From JBAXGE01 sp044344145 (GTDB lineage Bacteria > Planctomycetota > Phycisphaerae > WQYP01), in the NCBI GenBank assembly GCA_044344145.1, contig JBIJDM010000033.1:1-17202 (forward strand): DNA of 17,202 nucleotides, written 5' to 3'. The translations under genes and the position numbers were made by a program. Position 1 is the stretch's first letter, and each line of letters starts with the position of its first letter. The notes below the pieces were generated by a model, which worked only from the letters and a program-made list of their open reading frames with translations, did no database searches and was not told where the DNA came from. This document shows positions 6,712 through 13,490 of the stretch, in pieces.

Positions 6712-7917
6712 TTAGCGGATGGTTGTAGTCAGACGCTTGAGTTTGGCCACCAGTTTTTCCCCATCGCCGGGCTTGCGTCCCATGGCTTTGGCGGCATTCA
6801 CTTCGTATTCACCTTCAGTAAACGCACTTTCTGTGGGCCAGTAGCCGGTCCAGCCGTTGGCCATGGTAACGACCATGCCCACGCCCCCCAATTGCGCCCG
6901 TAGTTGTGCGCCTAATTCGGCGAAGAGTTCCACCGGCGCACTGGCCAGCCATAGTGGGCCAATGCGCCACGCGGCCAAATCCAATTCCGTCTTGCCCATC
7001 GTTATCGTTTGCGTCTGTACCTTCAGCCCCGTGCCACTGTGGCCCGGTACTTGGCGGAGCAGATTCACAAAGCTGCCGACCGTCTGGCCCACCAATTCCA
7101 TCGGCTTGGGATCGCCCTGCGTGGCCACCCAGGCATGGGTATCGCCGCAGGCGCCTTGCAGGAATAGACTGTGCACATGCGGGTCGGTGGCGTCAATGGC
7201 CGCACAGGCTGCCCCCGGCCAATCGGCACTGACCACACGGCTGGTCTTGCCCAGACACACGGGATGCGCCCCGACATTAAAAATGACAAATTCGCGCGGC
7301 CCGCCGATTTGCCGCAGCGTCAGGATGGTGCACGCCGGGTCGGCGCTGCCCGCGGGTTTCAGATCTGCGGCTTCCTGCGGGTTCCAGCAAAGTTTGACGC
7401 CCTTCGCGGTGGGCACGCGCCGGGTATAGGCGATACCCAGCGGGGCGTGCTGCGCGGTGATGGTGACGGGCACCAGCAACCCCGCGGCTTGTGCGGTGGC
7501 AGTCTTTACGTCCACTTCCAGCCGCGCGGCATACGCTGCATCCGGATTGGCTTGTGTGGGATCAATAAACGGGGTGAGAAAATCGCCAAACTCTCCCTTG
7601 TCCCCGGCACGTTGGGGCAGGGGACCGGAATGCGTGTGGGTCGTGCACAGCAGCACCCGCTCGGGCCCGCAACCCAGGGTGGTGGCAATCACACCGCGTA
7701 AATGCCGCGCCAGGCCCACGGCCATAATACACAGGTCCAAACTCACGATGGCCGCCGGTGGCCCCTCATCTTCCTGCACCACCAGCACCCGCGCATACAG
7801 CGGATCATGCACCCCCGCATTGCCGGGGGGCAGGTGCTGCTGGCGGTAGTCATACCCCAGCAGGCTGTTTTCCGGCCCGGGGGTGATGGCGATTTTGGCG
7901 AATCCGGCTTTCATCAT
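6712..7917 (-). CDS. Neutral/alkaline ceramidase-family hydrolase, short single-domain form
   Basis: A 401-residue protein of the neutral ceramidase family. Recognisable motifs are AGFAKIAITP at the N-terminus, THTHSGP at 93-99 (His94 and His96, candidate zinc ligands), NVGAHPVCLG (215-223, His218), and NGWTGYWPTESAFTEGEYE at 354-372, where true ceramidases have their last zinc ligands. True neutral ceramidases have over 600 residues, a signal peptide, and a nucleophilic serine in a GDxSPN motif. Here the equivalent segment is QGACGDTHAW with no serine, there is no secretion signal, and the C-terminal domain is absent. Ceramide hydrolysis is therefore doubtful; a related amide or ester hydrolase is as likely. 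It starts 22 bases after the phosphorylase stop and is presumably cotranscribed. ATG codons at 7917 and 7914 are both possible starts. Confidence 0.85.
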   Translation of the reverse strand: MMKAGFAKIAITPGPENSLLGYDYRQQHLPPGNAGVHDPLYARVLVVQEDEGPPAAIVSLDLCIMAVGLARHLRGVIATTLGCGPERVLLCTTHTHSGPLPQRAGDKGEFGDFLTPFIDPTQANPDAAYAARLEVDVKTATAQAAGLLVPVTITAQHAPLGIAYTRRVPTAKGVKLCWNPQEAADLKPAGSADPACTILTLRQIGGPREFVIFNVGAHPVCLGKTSRVVSADWPGAACAAIDATDPHVHSLFLQGACGDTHAWVATQGDPKPMELVGQTVGSFVNLLRQVPGHSGTGLKVQTQTITMGKTELDLAAWRIGPLWLASAPVELFAELGAQLRAQLGGVGMVVTMANGWTGYWPTESAFTEGEYEVNAAKAMGRKPGDGEKLVAKLKRLTTTIR

Positions 7918-7939
7918 GGCTTAGAGCATAACCTCTGTA

Positions 7940-10297
7940 TTACGCCAAGACCACTGTGACGGCGTGGGTCTTGCCATCGCCGATGGGGGTGATCAGATTC
8001 CCGGTCAGGACTTTGCCATCCACGGTAACCTGTTGCACCGTGGCCCCGGCCTTGCCGCTGGGGTTGCTGATGCTGACGGCATAGACATCGCCCCGGAACG
8101 GACGCGTGACCGACGCGGTCTTCCAGCCCGCCGGCAGATGTGGATCAATCCGCAGGCCTTCGTATTCCGCCCGGCAACCCAGAAGCCATTCCAGCCCGGT
8201 CATGTAAATGAACGAGGCCGAACCGGTCCGCCAGCCCGACAGATACAAGTTGCGTTGCATGCGCCGCTTGACGTTGGGCCCGATGTAATAGTTGGGGATG
8301 ATGAAGGCTTCGGTGTCGCCGTTGGGCTTGTTGTCGGTATCGGGCAGAATCGCTTTGACCGCGGCCCAGGCTTCTTCGCCACGGCCCGCACAGGCCAGGG
8401 CATAAATCCAGAAGCAGTTGCCATGCACATAGACGCTGGCGTTTTCATAGAACCCCGGCGTCATCGCCGTCATCTGGCCGATACGCGGTTTGAGACTGGT
8501 GAACGCCGGCCAGTTGAGCACCATGCCGTAGCCGGTGTCGAGATATTGCTTGACGGCCGCGACCGCTTGGGTGGCGCGCTCGGGCGAAGCCACGCCGCTG
8601 ATAATCGCCCAGCTCTGGGGATTCATAAAGATGCGGCCTTCGCCATTGTCGCTGGCGGGCGGGGTATCGCTGCCCACCGGCACACCTTCATCATCAAAGG
8701 CCCGCAGGTACCATTTGCCATCCCACGCATGGTGATTGAGGTTGTCGGCCAGCTTCTGAGCAGCGGTCTGCATTTCCGTGACGAGTGCGGGTTGGTTTTG
8801 GCGGGTGGCCAACTCGGCCAGCAGGTCGCAGCCCCACTTGACCTGCATCGAGAGCATGACCGATTCGCCCTTGCCGGCGCGGCCCACACCATTCATAGTG
8901 TCGCACCAGTCGCCGTAGTAAATCTTGCTCAGGCCGTGGCTGCCCAGATGCTCCAGTAGATACCGCTGGGCTAGGACCACATGGTCCCACACGCTGGCGC
9001 TGCTGGTGGGGGCGGCATACGGATCGGCGGGGTTCAGGAACGACACGGGCTCGTTGAGAATCGCAAAGTCGCCGGTCTCTTTCAGATAATAGCTCAAGGC
9101 CATAATCATCCAGCTCGGGCTGTCGGCATAATCCTGCAAATCAAGAATCGCGATGGGCAGACGCCACGCCCGGATACACTTGCCATTGGGGAATTGTTTG
9201 CTGAAGACTTCCAGTATGCACGCCCGCGCCGCGGCGGGGTCGGTGATGCGGTGGCTGAAGATGTCCTGCAGAATATCGCGATAACCGCGCCCGATCACCC
9301 GGCCCCAGCGCCCGACAAAGTGCAACTGGTGCTTGAGCCAGATATTCATCCAGCGGTCAAATTGCGCATCGCCGGTCGCGACCACGGTGCGTTGCACCAT
9401 GGCTTCATTCTTGGCGGCCAGTTGGGCGAATTGCGCCTCGGGCACCCCGGGGGCCAGATATTTCTTGATCAGGTCTTTGCCTTCCTCCACCGATTCCACA
9501 ATGGCGATCAGGCAGTGGAAGGTCACACTCTGGCCGGGGGTGAGGACGAAATCGTGGCGTAGCGAAGCGCCCAGCCATTCCGTACCGGCCTCGGGATTGT
9601 GTATGTCGCCGCGTTCGACCGCAATGGGGTTGCGATAATCACGGTAGTGGCCGACGAATTCATCGCGGCTGACGGTCGCTCCGGCCACGGCCGCATCGGA
9701 GGCGAGGAAGGCTTTGAACTTCTTGGGGAACTTCACGCAGCTATTGATGCCAAACACGGCTTTGGCTTCGGCATCGTAATGCCCGCCGAGGACCGCAATA
9801 AAGTCCATCAGGGTACTGCCGCCGGTCAGTTGCATTTCCAAGTAGGGAAAGGCGCTAATCTTGCGGGGTTTGGCGTCGCGATTCGTGAGAGTGATTGTCC
9901 AATATTCGCCCGTCAGATCAATTTGTGGGACAAACACCCGCCACGCAGCTTCGATCCCGTTGTGGACGCTATGGTTGATTTGATATCCCAGACCAATCCG
10001 GCATTCCCATTCCGTCATTTTGGGATAATCCGGGGCTCCAGTAATAGACCAGTATTGTCCGGTTTCGCCGTCACGCAGGTACACAAAGCGCGGCCCGCCC
10101 GCGCCATCTTTGTCTTCGGTCAGGTTGGTCCGCAAGCCCTCACCCAATGGCTGATAAAAGCTGGCGCCGGTTCCGTATTGCGTGATATTGGCGGCATACG
10201 TGTCATTGACCAGATAGTTATGCCATGGCCGGGGGGTTTGGGGATTGGTGAGGACATACTCCCGCCCATCGGCGGAATGTTGACCGAAGTGAGACAT
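7940..10297 (-). CDS. GH94-family glycoside phosphorylase (cellobiose-phosphorylase-like)
   Basis: A 785-residue protein with the layout of GH94 disaccharide phosphorylases: an N-terminal beta-sandwich (about 1-270) opening with FGQHSADGREYVLTNPQTPRPW, a helical linker, an alpha/alpha barrel, and a C-terminal sheet. Such enzymes cleave beta-linked disaccharides with phosphate to give a sugar-1-phosphate, in the cytoplasm. Barrel motifs are GRGYRDILQD (336-345), YYGDWCDTMNGVGRAGKGES (460-479, candidate general-acid aspartates 463 and 466), and near the end ASFIYMTGLEWLLGCRAEYEGLRIDP. The start at 10297 has AGGAG six bases upstream; an ATG at 10333 would add 12 residues ahead of it. No signal peptide is visible. 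DSPSW replaces the DDPLW I recall from cellobiose phosphorylase, and GDWCD replaces GDWND, so the substrate is unknown. It heads a two-gene operon. Confidence 0.9.
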   Translation of the reverse strand: MSHFGQHSADGREYVLTNPQTPRPWHNYLVNDTYAANITQYGTGASFYQPLGEGLRTNLTEDKDGAGGPRFVYLRDGETGQYWSITGAPDYPKMTEWECRIGLGYQINHSVHNGIEAAWRVFVPQIDLTGEYWTITLTNRDAKPRKISAFPYLEMQLTGGSTLMDFIAVLGGHYDAEAKAVFGINSCVKFPKKFKAFLASDAAVAGATVSRDEFVGHYRDYRNPIAVERGDIHNPEAGTEWLGASLRHDFVLTPGQSVTFHCLIAIVESVEEGKDLIKKYLAPGVPEAQFAQLAAKNEAMVQRTVVATGDAQFDRWMNIWLKHQLHFVGRWGRVIGRGYRDILQDIFSHRITDPAAARACILEVFSKQFPNGKCIRAWRLPIAILDLQDYADSPSWMIMALSYYLKETGDFAILNEPVSFLNPADPYAAPTSSASVWDHVVLAQRYLLEHLGSHGLSKIYYGDWCDTMNGVGRAGKGESVMLSMQVKWGCDLLAELATRQNQPALVTEMQTAAQKLADNLNHHAWDGKWYLRAFDDEGVPVGSDTPPASDNGEGRIFMNPQSWAIISGVASPERATQAVAAVKQYLDTGYGMVLNWPAFTSLKPRIGQMTAMTPGFYENASVYVHGNCFWIYALACAGRGEEAWAAVKAILPDTDNKPNGDTEAFIIPNYYIGPNVKRRMQRNLYLSGWRTGSASFIYMTGLEWLLGCRAEYEGLRIDPHLPAGWKTASVTRPFRGDVYAVSISNPSGKAGATVQQVTVDGKVLTGNLITPIGDGKTHAVTVVLA

Positions 10298-10346
10298 CTT
10301 TCGCTCCTGCGTTAATTTTGTGTAACAAATCATGCGCCGGGAACAA

Positions 10347-10374
10347 AATATAACCGACCGGGTAAGCGTTTGAA
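10347..10374 (-). promoter_or_regulatory. Candidate promoter of the phosphorylase operon
   Basis: On the minus strand, TTCAAA (10369-10374) and TATATT (10347-10352) are spaced by 16 bases, each matching four or five of six consensus positions. Transcription would start near 10340, giving a leader of about 40 bases with AGGAG before the phosphorylase ATG. The -35 element coincides with the operator-like sequence at 10361-10374. Confidence 0.4.
10361..10374. promoter_or_regulatory. LacI/GalR-family operator-like site
   Basis: GGTAAGCGTTTGAA matches eight of the ten fixed positions of the LacI-family consensus TGNAANCGNTTNCA, including the central AANCGNTT. It overlaps the -35 of the carbohydrate operon, where a sugar-responsive repressor would act. 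It also lies inside a looser inverted repeat (10358-10384, CCGGGTAA and TTACCGGG, one mismatch). No regulator gene lies in the window. Confidence 0.4.
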
Positions 10375-10385
10375 AGTTACCGGGC

Positions 10386-10415
10386 TTGTATATTCGGAGC
10401 GGTTACGACTATGAT
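10386..10415 (+). promoter_or_regulatory. Candidate promoter of DUF4159 copy 1
   Basis: TTGTAT (10386-10391), 18 bases, then TATGAT (10410-10415). The -10 context CGACTATGAT recurs as CGACTATCAT upstream of the intact paralogue, which supports it. The leader is about 70 bases and ends with GAGGAG before the start codon. The promoter is divergent from that of the phosphorylase operon, with the two -35 elements 11 bases apart. Confidence 0.45.
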
Positions 10416-10489
10416 AGGAGTCGGTGCACTGCCCTTGGAGTTCCCCATGGGTGGTTTTTTCAACGATATCACATTGAGGAGCCCCAGGT

Positions 10490-13269
10490 ATGGCTGCATC
10501 GGTTACGTATTGGACCATGGTAGGTGTTATTACCTTGGCGGTGACCAGTGCGGTTGGGGCGCAATCCTCAGCCCCAGTTCCCCTATCACCTACCCCCCCA
10601 GACCCGAAGAATGCCAAGGAATTGACCGATGAACTGGTGGTCAATGCCATGCGCAAAGGTGTGGATTATCTTTTTACCCAGCGTAAAGGCAATAATTTTG
10701 AAAACAAGTTGGTCAATCCCACCGATGCTTGGCTTGACCTCAGCAAGGGGACCCGGCATTGGGGCGGGGAAACGGCCTTGGTTGCCTATGCTTTGCTGCA
10801 TGTCGGCCAGTCGATGGAAGATCCGCGTTTAAGTTATAAGTCCGAAGAATTGGCCCCGGTAATTCAATGGCTGACCGAACTTAACGTGGACGCCACGTAT
10901 ACCGCTGGTCTGCATGCCAGTGCCCTGACGCTGGTACCGCGCAAACCCAATATCGAAGCATCCTTACAGCGTACGCGCACGTATCTGCTGGATGCGATTG
11001 GCCCTTTGGGGGGGTATGAATATGCCAATCATACCCCCGGAACGGCCACCGCTAAATTTGGCGCCGGTACGACTATGGTTGATTTACCCGGTACCTTTGC
11101 CCGATTACAGAAAGAAATTGTCGCGGGGAAAAACGCCTTTGAAACCGCAGGCAAGGCGGTCGGAAACGATCCCGATAAACTCAAATTGGCGGTGGATGCG
11201 TATGACATGGTACTGCGCAAAGCGGGGGAGAGCTTGCGTCGTTTGGCCAGTCTGGCCGCGGATAACAATGATCTGAATACCGTCCGGAAAATCAAACCCG
11301 ATCATGATGCGGTAATCGCGGAGCATCGGCAGTTATTAACCACTTTGCTTACAGAAGCGCAGCGAACCAATGGCAAGGTGGCCACCCAGGACGCCAAGTT
11401 CTGGGAAAACATGGTGAAGAATCTGAATGAAGATGCCCGCTATTTTGGCTAACGCACGCGCGTCCGTAAGGTTGAAGCCAGTATTGGCGATGTGTCCAAC
11501 GCCCAGTATGGTACTTTGGGGGCCTGGGCCTTGAGTGATGCCGGGATTGAAATTCCCCTCAAGTATTGGGCGATTTCCGATGCCTTCTGGCGTGATGCCC
11601 AGAATTCCGATGGCAGTTGGCAGTATAAACCTGGAGAGAAAAGTCATGTACCATCCATGACCATAGCTGGTTTGGCCAGTGTGTTTATCACCGCGGATTA
11701 TGTGGATACCGAATTGCGCCTGATCCCGCGTGTGGACAAAACCATCAGTAACGGTCTCAAATGGGTGGATACCAATTATGATCCCGACGAGCAGGTTGAT
11801 CCGTATTACCTTTACGGGGTAGAGCGCGTGGGCTTGGCTTCCGGGTACAAATTTATTGGCAATAAAAAATTGGTACAAGGAATCGGGCTTGCGGATTGTT
11901 AAAGGGCAGAATAAGAACGGTTCCTGGTGCGTTGTTGATGGGGGGGGAGCCTCCTATCACACCATCGCGACCTCCTATTATCTGCTGTTTCTCGCCCGGG
12001 GCCGCAACGCAGTGGTATTTAATAAGTTGATCTACGACGGATCGTGGAACGCGCGGCCGCGGGACAACACCAATGTGACGGCGTGGATGAGCAAGCAGTA
12101 TGAAAAGCCCATCAACTGGCAGGTGGTGAATCTGCAGGTGGATGCTTCGGAATGGCTGGATGCCCCAATGCTCCTGATTACCGGTTCGCAGGACCCCAAG
12201 TTCAAGCCCGAAGAACTGGATAAGATCAAGCAATTCGTGTATGCGGGGGGGGATTGTGTTCTCGACTGCCGATGGTGGAGCCGCCGAGTTCACCGAGGCC
12301 ATGCGCAAATACGCCATGAAGATTGCGGATGACACCTACGAGATGGCAATGTTGCCCAAGGATGCGGACTTGTTCAAGGTGGAGAAGGACATCAAGAATC
12401 CACCTCCGATTCTGGCCATGGGCAATTCGGTGCGGTACTGGTGGATTCACTCCACGGCGGATTTGGGGGCGAGTTGGCAGTTGAAGAAGTATGCCACGGC
12501 CAATCACTTCGAAATTCCCACGAATCTGTATTACTATGCCACGGGCAAGCAGTCGCCGCGGAACAAGCTGCAGGACTTGGCAGTCAAAGAAAACCCCAAG
12601 GCCGTGGTAGTCCGGACCATCCCATTGACCCGGGTGGAGTTCAACGGCAACTGGAATCCGGAGCCGGGGGCTTGGCCGCGCTTGGCGAAGCTGCTGAAAA
12701 ATAACGCGCAAACTACAATGACGCTGAGTTCGTCCCCCCTGAATAAGCTGGACGCCAAGACCATGCCGCTGGCGCATGTGACGGCGACCAGCGCGTTGCC
12801 GTTGCAGGAGGAAAGCAAGGTGGCCTTGCAGAGCCACCTGAAGTCGGGTGGGATCCTGCTGGCGGATGCGGCGGGGGGTAACCCGGAGTTCTCGGTCTCG
12901 CTGATTGAGGGCTTGAGCAAGCTGTTCCCGGAGGCGAAGTGGGATGGGATCAGCAATGAGCATGCACTCATTACCGGTAGTATGGCGGATGGAAAGAAGA
13001 TTGAAGAGCACACCTACCGTAAGTATGGGGTATTGAAACTGGGGGCCAAGCCCAGTACGCCCCGGATCCGAGTATTGGCTCAAGGCGACAAACTGCTGGC
13101 AATCGTATGTGAAGATGATCTGACCAGCGGGTTGCTGGGGACCAATACCTGGGGGATCGTTGGTTACGCCAGTGAAACGGCGATCCCGCTGGTGCGGAAT
13201 ATGGTGCTGTACGCTTGGGCAGCCAGCCAAAAACAGAATCCCACCGCCACCAGTATGCCAGCCAAATAG
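10490..13269 (+). pseudogene. Tandem copy 1 of secreted terpenoid-cyclase-like/DUF4159 protein, disrupted by one stop and two frameshifts
   Basis: Aligned by eye with the intact neighbour, this locus is collinear end to end (2780 versus 2781 bases) but broken three times. TAA at 11450-11452 replaces the paralogue's CAA (Gln324). A sixth A at 11864-11869 shifts the frame (expected AAT AAA AAT TGG). An eighth G at 12245-12252 shifts it again (the paralogue has seven). Pieces are 10490-11452 (320 residues with a signal peptide ending near VGA at residue 24), an in-frame continuation to 11902, a second-frame part to the third lesion, and a third-frame part to 13269 covering most of both DUF4159-like units. 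Ribosome site GAGGAG and promoter are intact. The C-terminal part remains about 85-90% identical to copy 2, so decay looks recent. Both frameshifts could be sequencing errors; the nonsense change is less easily explained so. Confidence 0.85.
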
Positions 13270-13301
13270 GCGATTACCTATCGGATATATAGGTCTTGTT
13301 T

Positions 13302-13334
13302 GAAGCCAGAGTCAAAATTCGGCTTTTTGTTTTT
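13302..13334 (+). terminator. Possible terminator after DUF4159 copy 1
   Basis: GAAGCC (13302-13307) pairs with GGCTTT (13321-13326) across a 13-base loop, followed by a T-rich run (TTTTTGTTTTT overall). The stem is short, but the position, 33 bases after the stop, is right. The gap continues with A/T-rich sequence up to the next promoter. Confidence 0.5.
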
Positions 13335-13393
13335 AGGGCTATATTCGGATTGCTTGACTGCATAACTTGGTAAATTCTGCACTTACGAATAAC

Positions 13394-13422
13394 TTGTTAG
13401 CTAACCAGCCATCGACTATCAT
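13394..13422 (+). promoter_or_regulatory. Candidate promoter of DUF4159 copy 2, with 10-base palindrome
   Basis: TTGTTA (13394-13399) and TATCAT (13417-13422) are spaced by 17 bases. The -10 context CGACTATCAT matches that before copy 1. A perfect palindrome, GTTAGCTAAC (13397-13406), overlaps the -35 and could bind a regulator. The leader is about 60 bases, with AAAGGG before the start codon. Confidence 0.45.
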
Positions 13423-13490
13423 TTCGTGGGTATTGGGCTGGCCACATTTTCTTGCCAGCTGACCAGACTTCGTAGCGCAAAGGGTATGCA

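Noticed and set aside
7964..8959. Long plus-strand open frame (331 codons), and similar long frames opposite fabH, plsX and fabF
   Set aside because: They mirror well-identified genes, have low-complexity Gly/His/Arg-rich translations and show no family motif or ribosome site.
10298..10333. Upstream ATG of the GH94 gene
   Set aside because: AGGAG lies inside this extension, at perfect distance from the ATG at 10297, where homology begins.
10447..10632. Short upstream frame overlapping the start of DUF4159 copy 1
   Set aside because: It has no good ribosome site, its translation is not protein-like, and most of it overlaps the conserved signal peptide in another frame.
11864..11869. Programmed ribosomal frameshift at the A6 run
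   Set aside because: The intact paralogue lacks the run, an in-frame stop lies upstream, and a further frameshift lies downstream, so decay explains it better.
13276..13294. Short inverted repeat ACCTAT/ATAGGT after copy 1
   Set aside because: Six-base arms in an A/T-rich stretch with no T-run; easily chance.
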